Positions 37,334 through 47,890 of a stretch of 64,000 nt of DNA are shown one piece after another. This DNA is from Diphasiastrum complanatum (Eukaryota > Streptophyta > Lycopodiopsida > Lycopodiales > Lycopodiaceae): positions 83,424,976 to 83,488,975 of the forward strand of contig CM055092.1 in assembly GCA_029204225.1 (NCBI GenBank). Direction: 5' to 3'. How positions within the stretch are numbered: the first letter of the stretch is position 1; the number at the start of each line of letters is the position of its first letter. A program made the position numbers and the translations under genes. The notes below the pieces were generated by a model that made no database searches, was not told the origin of the DNA, and saw only the letters and a program-made list of their open reading frames with translations.

Positions 37334-38326
37334 ATGGGATCTGCTGGAGCATACCTTCTAGAAGCTAGTGAGAGGTTGAATTCTACAAATTATGCTATTT
37401 GGAAGGTTAGAATGGAGTCACTCTTGGTGCTCCAAGACCTTTATGAGTTCTTGATTGAAGATGAAGATGAACCTCTAGGTGCACAAGAGTTAGCTAGATA
37501 CAAGAAGAGATCTAGGCTTGCATTTCATTGTGTGAAGATGAATGTGAGCAATGATTTGTTGAGGGAAGTATCAGCATGTACTAGTGCTAAAGAGGCTTGG
37601 GAGTCTCTAAAATCAATCTATGAGTCTAGCAACACTTCTAGAGTTCTTATGCTTAGAAATCAAATTTTGCAAAGCATGAGAAGAAGTGAGGAGAGTGCAC
37701 ATGATTATGTACTCAGAATCAAGTCTCTAAATAGGGAGTTGGCTTCCATTGGAGAGAAGATTCATGATGGAGAGCTTGTACAAATTGTCCTTAATGGTCT
37801 AGGAGATGACTTTGCAAATTTGGTCCAAAGTTTTGCCATCCAAGACACTTTGCCAACTATAGAAAAAATTCACAGTGTATTAGTGGCTGAAGAGTGTAGG
37901 ATCCTCCATGCAAAATCTAGGATGAGTTCCTTGTCTTTGCAGGATGGTGATGAGAAAGACAATTTCTCAGTCAAGGGCAAAAAGAAGACCAATGGAAAGA
38001 AGAAGCATCCAAAGGAGGCCAAAGAAGAGGATGATGCATCAAGCTCAAAGGACAAGTCAAAGCAAAAATGCTTCTTTTGTGGAAGGAAGGGGCATTATGC
38101 ATCTGAATGCTACAAGAGGCTAAGAGCACAAGTGGAGGAGGACAAACAAGGAAACCTTGCAAAGGAGGAGGAGGAGGATGAAGTAGATGTATTCTTGATG
38201 GCATCTACATCCTCACCAACAAGCAATAGCAATTCAAGAGACAATTGGTGGATCGACAGTGGGGCTAGCTCCCACATGTCTTGTGAAAAGGACTTTTTCT
38301 CAAACTTACTCTTTCAATGCTGCTAA
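37334..38326 (+). CDS. copia Gag with start of protease
   Basis: Gag packages element RNA into virus-like particles in the cytoplasm. From the ATG at 37334 (the frame upstream lacks ATG) there are 330 residues: capsid-like region ('MGSAGAYLLEASERLNSTNY', 'YAIWKVRMESLL', 'FHCVKMNVSNDLLREV', 'WESLKSIYESSNTSRVL'), Lys/Glu/Ser-rich spacer, zinc knuckle CFFCGRKGHYASEC (CX2CX4HX4C), acidic linker, and the protease active-site text WWIDSGASSHMS. Translation ends FFSNLLFQCC at a TAA at 38324. The pol-related text continues one base shifted. No defect in the Gag part is seen; it may be functional. Confidence 0.85.
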   Translation: MGSAGAYLLEASERLNSTNYAIWKVRMESLLVLQDLYEFLIEDEDEPLGAQELARYKKRSRLAFHCVKMNVSNDLLREVSACTSAKEAWESLKSIYESSNTSRVLMLRNQILQSMRRSEESAHDYVLRIKSLNRELASIGEKIHDGELVQIVLNGLGDDFANLVQSFAIQDTLPTIEKIHSVLVAEECRILHAKSRMSSLSLQDGDEKDNFSVKGKKKTNGKKKHPKEAKEEDDASSSKDKSKQKCFFCGRKGHYASECYKRLRAQVEEDKQGNLAKEEEEDEVDVFLMASTSSPTSNSNSRDNWWIDSGASSHMSCEKDFFSNLLFQCC

Positions 38327-39203
38327 AAAGTTTGTCTTTACTGCAAATGATGAAGAGTGTAGGATAGATGGTGTTGGTACCATCTCTTTGTGTCTAGAAT
38401 CCTCAAAATGCATGGATCTAGAAAATGTCCTTTATGTACCATCAATCACCAAGAACATGCTTAGTGTTGGTTTACGCTTAGAAAGTGGTTTGGATGTCCA
38501 CTTTAAGCATGGTGTTTGTTTCATCTTGAAGAATGATGTTTGCATTGCAAAGGGATTTAAACATGGAAGATTGTTTAAGTTGGAAGCTAGTGTTGCTTTT
38601 GAAAGAATGAGCTTGGCAAAGGAGGAGATCACTCAAGAGGAGATCTTGGCAAAGTGTGATCTTGCTTGCATTGAGGAGGAGCATCAAAAGGAGGAAGATC
38701 TTGAGGATCAGCCTCAAAGCATGAGAGTTCCAAGGGAGTCCTCAATGACAATGGCCGAGTCATCAAATTGCATGCAAATTGTCCATTCAAGTGTGCATCT
38801 TGCAAGCGTGGTGAGCATTGGAGAGTCTACTATCTTTGAATACTTTTTGGAAAGTATTAGTAGACATGAGGTGACTTGTTTCTTACCTTTAAGATTCATG
38901 GTATTTATTACTTTGTATGACAAGACAATGAAATGGGATGCTTTGAAATCTACATTTGTTGTTGATAAAGCAATTTCATTGGATAACTATTTTTGTAATA
39001 GTTTGAATAGTGTCATAAAAGATGAAACATCATTTGTATTGGAAATCTTTGGGTCCACATGCTTTGAGCATGATCATTCCAATGTAAGGACCAAAGATTA
39101 TCCTATTTCAATGATAGGAATAATGGTAGTGTTTTGCTCTTCAAGTAGAGATTGTAGAATCTACTTGTTTTCAACCAAAGAATTTGTCAATGGTGAAAAG
39201 TGA
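38305..39203 (+). pseudogene. condensed pol remnant
   Basis: In the +1 frame it reads 'SFNAAKKFVFTANDEECRI', 'ENVLYVPSITKNMLSVGLRL', 'GLDVHFKHGVCFILKNDVCI', 'KGFKHGRLFKLEA', which is protease plus the start of the GAG-pre-integrase region. After 'EEITQEE' the catalytic integrase core is absent; only an echo of the integrase C-terminal part remains ('LEIFGSTCFEHDHSNVRTKD', 'CRIYLFSTKEFV'). It stays open for about 300 codons despite losing enzymes. Remnants continue to 39640 ('GGERSFMDIILY'). The open frame may be chance in a young copy, or a retained product. Confidence 0.65.
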
Positions 39204-39691
39204 TCTTTCAAGAGTGGAAGATTTGTAAACTTGAAGAAGCACCTTTGGATCAACACCTTATTCAATTCATTGATGGTTTGGAGTCAAGTCAAGTGGAGGA
39301 GCAAGCTCAAGACCCGAGGACTCCAAGAAGAACCTTGAGTATCAAGATGGAGCCATCTAGGCTCAATCATATGGATCAAGCAAGACAAGTTGTCTTTGGC
39401 AACATTATTTATGCACTTAATATTTTAATTGATGTATCTTCAAGTGCACAAAATGCCTTGGAATCCATGGCTTGGCATGATGTATAGTTTTTGGAGTGTG
39501 CTACATGACACATTTATGGAACATCTTGTAAGGGATCCTCTAAGAGGTGGTGAAAGATCCTTCATGGACATCATTCTCTATTGGAGTCTCAAAAGTTCCT
39601 TGTTTGTAGCTGGATTTTTTAGACACTTCTAAAAGCTCTCATTCATCTATCAAGAGAGTTGTAAATAGATCAAGCTAAATTTGAGGAGGAT

Positions 39692-40396
39692 TGTGAAGAA
39701 TTGCCAAAAATTGGCAAATCTAGCTTGATCAAAAACCATGTAGAATAGTGTAAATTGTGTACACAAGTGGGTGGGTCCCACACATGTGAGGCCATGATGC
39801 CACATGGGAAACCCATCCTAATGTAGGTTAGGTCAATTCAAGGGAGTTGGTCATGTCTATTTGGTGGTCATCCCTACTTTATAGGACCTACACCTAAGTT
39901 TAAGGTGAAAATTTGACCAACTAGCTACCTACCAAGCATAACTCTAGGAAATAGACTAGGGTTTCATTTTAGGTCAAGGAGAGTGAGTTAACTTCCTTAT
40001 TACATGCTGGAAATCCACCTAACTTCAAGAAGGAAGTCGAATTTGCTATGTATTCCCTCTCTCCATAGTGAGAAGATAGAAAATTTTTGGAGCTCATTGG
40101 CAATCTCAAGCTAGTTCACTATGTACATTGAGTTTTTGTGATCCAAATGAAACCAAATCAATTTCTACTTGTTTCTCAGGTTTAAGGCCGTACTACAGCC
40201 TGTATTACACACGTGTGGGCTCGGATTTCAATGTTTATCAATGCTTTTGATTGTTAATGCTTGTTGTTTGTCAAATTGCCAATCTAGATCAACTTTTTTG
40301 TGTCTAGTTTTTTGATAGATTGTTAAGCAAGCATCCAATCACTCTTGTGGATCTTTTGTAGATCCATTTATGGTCCTAAAGTACAGTACTTTCACA
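39692..40396 (+). repeat. 3' LTR (705 bp, family L4)
   Basis: Same as the 5' LTR apart from one seen difference. Flanked by the polypurine tract on the left and TSD agtag (40397-40401) on the right. Confidence 0.95.
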
Positions 40397-40401
40397 AGTA
40401 G

Positions 40402-41621
40402 GGATTCGACTGAGAGCAATACATCCAAACACTCCGATATTTGTGAGTGATGGCTTCGATCATGTCCACACCTCATAAGGTGTCTTGCCATTCAGGGCCT
40501 CTGAAATGGATCGATTTTGAAGGTAGGCTGCTATAGTAACAACTTTTGTCCAGAACTTCTTTGGAAGAGATGCATGGGCCAGCATGCTCCTTGCACTTTC
40601 AATGAGTGACTGCATCTTCCATTTAGCTACACCATTGGACTGAGGTGAGCTTGTCGTAAAATGTTGTTGTATTCCAGTTGCAGAAGTCTTTGAATTTGTT
40701 GGAGATAAATATCCCCCCTGCATCAGAGCGTAGATCTTTGATTCTTCTCTAGGTCAATTTTTCTGTTGATGCTTTGAAATGCATGAAGAACTTCAGAGTA
40801 TCGGATTTGTTCTTCAAGAAATATGTTACAGACCTCTGAGAGAAGTCATCAATAATAGTCAGCAAATAGAAAGCTCCCCCTGTGGAAATAGTCTGTATAG
40901 GACCACAAATGTCCTTGTGTACAAGATCTAGCAAATTTCTAGAAGTACATTCTGGATCTGAAATGATTGAACTTCTAACATGCTTGCTGGAAATACAGCT
41001 TTTACATGGAATGAAAGTCAAATCTTGTAGTAAGTTTTGATTTGACATTTGCTGAATACAACTGGAATTTAAATGACCTAATCTATGATGCCACAGCATG
41101 TCATTTGATTTAGAAGTTGTTGTATATAGAGCTTGATAAATAAAAGAATTGTAGTGGTTGAGTTTGTAGAGATTGCCACTTCTTCTCCCGAAAGCTAGAG
41201 CTTTTCGAAACTTGTCAAAAATGGTGTAGCCATGTGTGTCAAATTCGACCTTCCAACCCAAATCTGTGATTTTGCTGACTGAGAGCAGATTTTTGGTCAG
41301 GTTCGGAATATATAAAACATTGGACAACAACCTAACATCATCTTTCTGGAATTTGACCCTGATTGTTCCTTCACCTTCAATGGAGTGGGATGAGTTGTCT
41401 CCAAGTTGCATAACTCTAGAATGAGTGAAAGGCTTGTAGCTTTGGAACCAGTCCCGATGGTGAGTCATGTGTTGTGTTGCTCTGGAGTCCAAGTACCAAG
41501 AATTGACATCCTGTAGATTTTTGACCTTGGTCAAGAAGACAACTTCATGTTGCTCTTCATGCTGGATCGAGTAACTAGTTGAGGCATCATTTGCTTGTTG
41601 TTGGAATTGCGTTGGCCGCAA
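40402..41621 (-). pseudogene. copia element A, protease-integrase half
   Basis: 40749-41621 is open for 290 codons: protease-like 'SWYLDSRATQHMTHHRDWF' (D-S-R where D-S-G is expected), 'NVLYIPNLTKNLLSVSKI', pre-integrase 'MLWHHRLGHLNSSCIQQ', zinc residues 'CKSCISSK', and first integrase Asp in 'LLTIIDDFSQRSVTYFL'. A stop and gap follow, then 40460-40723 gives 'SPQSNGVAKWKMQSLIESA' and 'GKTPYEVWT'. The third catalytic residue (Glu in NGVAERKN) is Lys. The RT half resumes at 35818 beyond the young insertion. Confidence 0.85.
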
Positions 41622-41978
41622 AATAGTACGACGCTCAACTTTCAGCTGAAATCGTTGATAGCTAGATCTACAAAACTCGAAAAACTGAACTTGACTATAT
41701 TTACAACATAACGCTTGCAGGATGATAACCTGATCAGTGCGTTGACTCCAATGCAGATCTTCCTTGATAATTAGAAGTCAGATGATCAGTACATTGAAAA
41801 CTAACATTACTACATCCATCCTACAGTAGATAGCTGTCATTTTACAGTGAATGTATGTACAAGGGTAGGTGGACTGTCAGTGCCGCGACGCGAGACATAT
41901 TCCTTACAGTATCGAAAATTTACAAAGACTCAAAAAATTTAAACTAACTCAGAAAATTACAATGACTTGAAAAATTAC

Positions 41979-42130
41979 GGATTTTTTGAGTCGATTCTGT
42001 ATCAAAAAATTGTGATTTTGGATATCGAAAAATCTTTGATTTTTTGAGTCGATATAGTATCAAAAAATTATAACTTTTGGATATCGAAAAATCTCGGATT
42101 TTTCCGATACAGTGTCAAAAAATTCTAAAA
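41979..42130. repeat. 58-bp AT-rich tandem repeat
   Basis: About 2.5 copies of 'ttttttgagtcgat..tgtat', 'caaaaaattgtgattttgga', 'tatcgaaaaatct', starting at 41982 and 42040, the third partial near 42097. The first part is shared with 1-95. Confidence 0.75.
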
Positions 42131-42719
42131 AAATATGAGTCGAGTTTCTGTTATTCAAATTTTTCAAGCCTTCCTTTTTTTTGTTGTTTAAAGGATAAGT
42201 ATAAACAGGTTTTTCAGGATGCTCATTACCTAATAGAATTGGGCTTGAGCATAGAATTCCAACATTGTCATCCATAAATATGTCCAAGCTCTGAAAGAGG
42301 AGGTTTAGCAATATTTGATATTTTCTAGAGAGGTCTTATGAAGTGTAAATTCCATGGCTTATGAATCTTTTCAAAAAAGTTGTCTTGGCTTTTATAAAAT
42401 TACAAAAGACATCTTTAACTAGCATTGTGCATCATCCTTTACAAAACCATAAGTCAAATATCTGCAACTTACCATGGATTACGTGTAGTTTATGATTCAC
42501 CTAGAGTGTGATCACTTTACTCAATCAGGACACCTTGCACCTGAACAATAGATTTGTGAAAGTCGGTCAATCAATTTCTTTAGCACGTTCCACAAATATT
42601 AGAGGCCAACAAACTCATCATACTACAAAAGATCTCCATTTATAGCTCATTGTCGAAGTACCCTTCATATACAAATACATATAATATCTAATGATCAGTG
42701 GTAGAGTGGGTTAGATATG

Positions 42720-42800
42720 GTCTTGAGAGCTTGCAAAGTCCGAATCCGAGTAGCCAACAATGGATAGATCTTCACTTTTATAAAGTAGACCATAATGCAA
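42720..42800 (-). pseudogene. short copia RNase H fragment
   Basis: About 75 bases read 'YGLLYKSEDLSIVGYSDSDF', matching the 45-47 kb and 59 kb pols. Surrounding bases 42130-43400 are otherwise unrecognised. Confidence 0.75.
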
Positions 42801-43409
42801 ATATTTTAACAAATGCAACTCAAATAATAGCATCCAGACTGGATTTCTAGCAAGAATAAAATTTCAACAACAATTGCAAAATTTCCAACATAGTGAACGG
42901 CAACGTCTTGCTTGAACTTCACTAGAAATCAGCTCTTTGCAAAATCCAACGATGATTGATCAGGTAGCTAGCAAACAATAATGTGGTCTGTTGCTTGAAA
43001 TCCACTTCTGATCAGCTTCTGCAACCTCTTGCTTGAAATCAAGTCATGCAAGCATTGAGCACTCGTTTAAAAGATGTTAAAGCCCTTTAAAAACACCTTG
43101 TGACAGCAATGAAAGGAAGAGCAGGAGAGACGACAGGCAGAAGAGGAATAGGAGCAGAGAAAGCAGCATGCAAGAGGAGCAAGAGAGAATGGGAGAGGCA
43201 TAGCAGACTTGCCTGTATTTCAAAAGGTGTTGACCATGAGCAGAGAGCAGAGATGAAATATATCATTTGCCAGCCAACAATGATGAAGCTAGTATTAGAA
43301 TGGTTTGTGGCAAACACAACTCTCAAATGTGAGCAAGAGGCTGAAAGCTTGCAAACAGGAGGCCCAACGATGTGAGCAGGACCAAGACCAAGTAGTTGAA
43401 GGTGAGAGC

Positions 43410-44880
43410 AAGATGCACTTTGCTCATTCCACAAGGGTTCCGTTTTGTCTTTCTGCTACACCATTGTATTGTGGTATATATGCATGCATAAACTGATGTT
43501 CGATTCCTCTTTCTTGACAGAAGCTCAAAAGTTCCTTACTCGAATATTCGAATCCATTGTCGGACCCGAGGTTCTACAATCTCTTGGAGGTATGTCGCTT
43601 TACAAATGCTACATATGTCTTGAATGCATCGAACACTTCAGACTTCTTCTTCAAATAGGATATGGTTGTCATCCTGCTGAAATCATCTATGAATGCGAGG
43701 AAGTATCTCAATCCGAAAAGGGAGTCAACCTTCATAGGTCCACAGATATTGAAATGTACCAAATCCAGGATGTCCTTAGTTCTTCTTCCTTCATGTACGA
43801 TTGGACTTTGATGCTGCTTACCTTTTTGACAGCCTTCGTAGAAGTCAGAGTTTGGACTTGTAATCTTCTGACCATTCACAAGTTCTTTTTTGCTCATGTC
43901 ATAGAGGCTCTTCATATTCAGATGATACCTGCATCTATGCCAGAGGTGGTTCTCACTTTTGGATGCATTTAGTATAATATCGTAGTTGCTGATGATTTTT
44001 GCTTGATATAGATTACCTTGCCTTGATCCGATAGTCAACAGTGCTTGACCCTTCGACATGCATTTCCATCGAATAGGACTCGTATTCCAAGATTTGCTAT
44101 CCTCGACATAGAGAGTAGATCTATTCTCAACGTGGGTACATAGAGAGCTCCTTGTAGCTCGGCATGTGCTGACAATGTACAGAACTAAAGAGTTCATGTG
44201 CCTTCGACATCATGTCTTCTTCCATCGTCCAATATCATCGTTCTTGTGTTGTCAAGAGTCTTGTAGTTCATCAAAACATTTTTGTTGCAAATTATTTGAG
44301 ATGTGGCTCCTGAATCAATTATTATGTTCATGTTGTGTGTAGGTCGTGGACTCCTCATCGACAATTGTGAACGCATTGTTGTTGTTCTCACCATCTTTGA
44401 ATGATTCTACAACATTAGCCTTTTTTCCTTTGTGCTTTCCTTGGGGATTGTGCCAACAATCATATGCTAAATGTCTCTTCTTGCAATGAGTGCAAGGTAT
44501 AGTTGGATTAAACCAGCATTTTTCTGTTGTATCTCCGACTTATGACAATGATCATAGGTAGAAGTATCTTTGTTGTTATTACCCTTTGTTGAAGACTTCA
44601 TTTGAGTCTTCTCGATCTTGGGCTTTTTTTTGTTCTTCTTCTTTCCCTTTGTAAAAAGGGCCTTCTCTTGGTCATCATTTGATTCTCCTTCATCTCTCAT
44701 TAGTCTTTTGTCTACTATGATATTGACTGCTCTTTCGAATGTCATCTTAGGTAAACTATTGATGAGCGTTCTCACTGCAATAGCTTCAATCGCTCGATAG
44801 TTCGTTTGTCCATAGTTCATTTCAGCACTTGTAGGTATTTGATAGTTCATGAACTATCGGATCTTCAAATGTCGGTGGCG
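43410..44880 (-). pseudogene. copia gag-protease-integrase fragment
   Basis: From 44850 downward: Gag end, a double knuckle-like region (CxHC..SGH..EKC and CTHCKKRH), protease 'NIIIDSGATSQIICNKNVLM' at 44194-44394, pre-integrase and integrase in 43574-44197 ('LWHRCRYHLNMKSLYDMS', 'LDLVHFNICGPMKVD', 'FLAFIDDFSRMTTISYL'), then 43,410-43,570 'SDNGFEYSSKELLSFCQE' and 'YNGVAERQNGTLVE'. All three integrase acidic residues are recognisable, but frames change several times. RT is absent. It belongs to another lineage than element A. Confidence 0.82.
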
Positions 44881-45430
44881 ATGGAATGTGTCAAAAAAGA
44901 TTGGCTAAGTTCACCATCTCCAACAACAAGAACTAGAGATAGGGATATTGGTGGCTTTTTGGAAAATGAGTCACAAATCTAGTTCGTGTTTTGCAAAATC
45001 CCACTATAAGATATACACCTTGGGGATCACTAAAGAATTCCATTAAAAATATACTCTTATTAAATGCACTGATGGGCAGCCCAACTCTTGTTACTATTGC
45101 AATTATCAAAATCTGACTTAGCAAGCTGCCCGAACATTGAGTAGCAATCGTCAGTGCAAGGCTGCTTTGTGATCTGAAACTTTACTTTTCATTGGTTTTC
45201 TGCAAGCACGGAGAATTGGTGGGTTTCTCTGGAAACATCTGTATAGTTCAAAAGTACCAAGTGTATAAAGGCCCATATTTTATTCTGAATCCATTCAACT
45301 ATGCAAGCTCATGTTAAAATAATGCACCAACCCATTGGCAGTTGCTTTTTTGCGAAATGGTAACTAGTTCAAATAAGCTTGTGTGTCATCTGGTAGGATA
45401 AGGGATCCATTTTACTAGTGGTTTGATAGG
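44881..45430. other. spacer between two copia remnants
   Basis: No recognised sequence on either strand; it separates a minus-strand fragment from the plus-strand pol starting near 45434. Confidence 0.4.
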
Positions 45431-45433
45431 TAT

Positions 45434-47095
45434 ATGTTGACAACAATTTCGCAAGCTTTTATTGATTCTGAAGACAATCATGATGTGATGGGGTCGAGAT
45501 TTGAAGAAGACTCTCCTCGGATTTTCTCACCAAGAAGATCCATGAGAGATAGATCCGAGTCTAAGAGGCTCTCATATGTTGACAAAGGCAAACAAGTGGA
45601 TCTTGATTCCACTAATTATGTTTTTTATGTCTCTCATGAAGAGCCAAAGAATGTACAAGAGGCACTCAATACCAAGGAGTGGTATGATGCCATGAAGCAA
45701 GAGTATGATGCATTGATCACCAACAATACTTGGGAGCTTGTGGATCCTCCATCCAACAAGCATGTGGTTGGTTGCAAGTGGGTATTTCGGATCAAGTTCA
45801 ATCATGATGGCACCATCAACAAGTATAAATCAAGATTATTTGCCAAAGGATTTGCTCAAATCCATGGCCTTGATTATGAGGAGAGCTTTGCACCCATTGC
45901 AAAGATGGTGACAATAAAAAATTTTATTTTTCTTGGCTGTTTCATTAATTGGAAGGTGTTCCAATCAGATGTATCCAATGCTTTTCTAAATAGTTATCTT
46001 GAGGAGGAGATCTATATGGAACAATCTCAAGGATTCATCAAGGATGAGTCGAAAGTGTGCTTGCTCTTCAAAAGTCTTTATGGACTCAAGCAAGCACCAA
46101 GATCATGGTATTCAAGACTTAATTCTTTTCTTATCTCACTAGGATTTACTCTTAGTGACTATGATCCTTCCATGTATCTAAAGTTTGTTGATAGCAATAT
46201 TGTCGTTCTTGTAATTTATGTTGATGACATTATTCTTTGTGGAAGTTGTATCAAGCTAGCTGATGAAACTAAGCTAGCACTTGGATGTGAGTTTAAAATG
46301 CAAGATCTAGGAGAGAGACATTACATCCTAGGCCTAGAAATTGATTTTTATGAAAATCATGTCTTTATATGCCAATCTAGATATGCTCACTCTATGTTGA
46401 AAAAATTTCATATGGAAAATTCTAAGAGCATAGATACTCCAATGGAGAAGATTGTAAAAGATCCTAATAAAGGTGATGAAAGGTCCTTTGAGGACATCAC
46501 ACTTTTTAGGAGTCTTGTAGGCTCCTTGATTTGGCTTACCATTACTAGGCCCGATCTAAGCTTTTGTGTGCACAGATTGAGTCAATTTATGCAAGATCCT
46601 AAGATCCATCATTGGAAGCTGGCCAAGAGGATTCTAAGATATGTATCTTCATCTTTTGATTATGGTCTACTTTATAAAAGTGAAGATCTATCCATTGTTG
46701 GCTACTCGGATTCGGACTTTGCAAGTGACAAGATGGACCAAAAGTCTATTAGTGCATACACTATCTTTCTTGGAGGCAGTCTAATATCTTGGCTTTCCAA
46801 AAAGCAAGATACTATATCTCTCTCTTCATGTGAGGCCGAGTACAATGCACTCACTACAACTACCAAAGAGGTGCTTTGGATCAAGAGGTTATTAATGGAG
46901 CTAAAGTGCATCAAGGAAGATGATCTACCAATGATCAAGTGTGATAACATCTCAGCCCAAGCTCTTGCCAATAGTCCCATATTTCATGCAAGAAGAAAGC
47001 ACATAGAAGTGGCACACCATTTATTGGAGATTAAATCTATTTGGAGCATGTCAACTCGTCCTCTTGTATTGCTGATCTACTCACCAAGCCTTTGA
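45434..47095 (+). CDS. copia RT-RNase H, open 553 codons, 5' and 3' damaged
   Basis: Linker ('SPRIFSPRRSMRDRS'), then RT: 'WYDAMKQEYDALITNNTWEL', 'VVGCKWVFRIKFNHDGTINK', motif A 'VFQSDVSNAFLNSYLEEEIY', 'SLYGLKQAPRSWYSRL', motif C 'VIYVDDIIL' (46217-46228), then RNase H 'VGYSDSDFASDKMDQKS', 'LSSCEAEYNAL', 'KCDNISAQALANSPIFHA'. Catalytic Asp residues of both enzymes are kept. Gag, protease and integrase are missing; the ATG at 45434 is just the first Met after truncation. A small deletion after 'EVAHH' shifts the frame so the usual ending LEHV.SSSCIADLLTKPLS is mistranslated. 3' LTR follows at 47185. Confidence 0.85.
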   Translation: MLTTISQAFIDSEDNHDVMGSRFEEDSPRIFSPRRSMRDRSESKRLSYVDKGKQVDLDSTNYVFYVSHEEPKNVQEALNTKEWYDAMKQEYDALITNNTWELVDPPSNKHVVGCKWVFRIKFNHDGTINKYKSRLFAKGFAQIHGLDYEESFAPIAKMVTIKNFIFLGCFINWKVFQSDVSNAFLNSYLEEEIYMEQSQGFIKDESKVCLLFKSLYGLKQAPRSWYSRLNSFLISLGFTLSDYDPSMYLKFVDSNIVVLVIYVDDIILCGSCIKLADETKLALGCEFKMQDLGERHYILGLEIDFYENHVFICQSRYAHSMLKKFHMENSKSIDTPMEKIVKDPNKGDERSFEDITLFRSLVGSLIWLTITRPDLSFCVHRLSQFMQDPKIHHWKLAKRILRYVSSSFDYGLLYKSEDLSIVGYSDSDFASDKMDQKSISAYTIFLGGSLISWLSKKQDTISLSSCEAEYNALTTTTKEVLWIKRLLMELKCIKEDDLPMIKCDNISAQALANSPIFHARRKHIEVAHHLLEIKSIWSMSTRPLVLLIYSPSL

Positions 47096-47184
47096 GCAAA
47101 AGTGCTTTCATCAAGCATAGATCTAATCTTGGAGTTATATCAAGATCAATGTTTAAATCGTCATTGATAATTTTTTAGGAGGAG

Positions 47185-47890
47185 TGTGAAGAATTGAAAA
47201 AGATTATCTATGTTAGATATAGGGTCTTATGTTTTTATATCAAGCATCTAGGCATAGATGGCAAATTATGCATTTCCACTTGTAATGCCACTATTGAGCC
47301 AAAATAGAGTAAGAGGCTAAACTCGTGCCAATTAGAGTGTAGACAAGTGTAATGCTTTTGTTTGATGAATTCTAAGAGGTCCAATAGGATTTAGAGGTGG
47401 AACCATGTGAGGTCCAATAGGAATTTGAGTTTTGCTTGAAAATAGTCCAATAGAATTAAGAGGTGCATGGATCAATGGTCCAATAGGATTAAGAGGTGAC
47501 AAAGTGTGGTCCAATCATAGTTAAGCATAGTGGTAGCTCGTAGATCTACTAGTATCATTGTACTCCTCATTTTGGATCTAATTGCTTTGGAGATTGTGTG
47601 GATTTTGAGTGTTATTGGATTTCTAGCTTTCTCTCTCTACCCGAGAGCTCATGATGATTTTCTCTCTCTACCCGAGGAGAGCAGCTTGTTTTTACCTAGA
47701 ATAATTTTTGAATACTTCCCACACGTGTGAGTGAGAGTTGGAAGTGATTGAATGCATGTAGTAGTGTGTTTCTACCATAGAATCAAAGATAGATCTTGAA
47801 TCTCAATCTAATCTTGATCTTGGTGCATCTACACCCTTAGGAGATCACAAGTACATGTTGTGTGGACACTCCACACGTGTGAAATCTACA
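47185..47890 (+). repeat. 3' LTR of the 45-kb copia (family L1)
   Basis: TGTGAAGAATTG ... GAAATCTACA, 706 bases, preceded by the polypurine tract 'ttttttaggagga'. Relative to 19643-20379 it lacks about 35 bases near its start. It carries cacacgtgtg near 47720 and 47872. It is inserted against a minus-strand gag-protease fragment that begins at 47891. Confidence 0.88.

Larger units (their letters stand above)
35824..40396 (+). mobile_element. young non-autonomous gag-only copia element
   Basis: Complete unit of 4573 bases: 705-base LTRs (35824-36528 and 39692-40396), PBS at 36529, leader, gag (37334-38326), condensed pol remnant (38305-39640), polypurine tract (gaggagga before 39692) and TSD agtag. 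By eye the LTRs differ at one position (ccacgc against ccaagc, near 36066/39934), so insertion was recent. RT and RNase H are missing. This fits the TR-GAG type of non-autonomous element, mobilised by proteins of a relative such as the 61-64 kb family. Confidence 0.92.

Noticed and set aside
38432-38923. Minus-strand frames inside the young element
   Set aside because: They are shadows of the plus-strand pol remnant and contain only complement-derived text.
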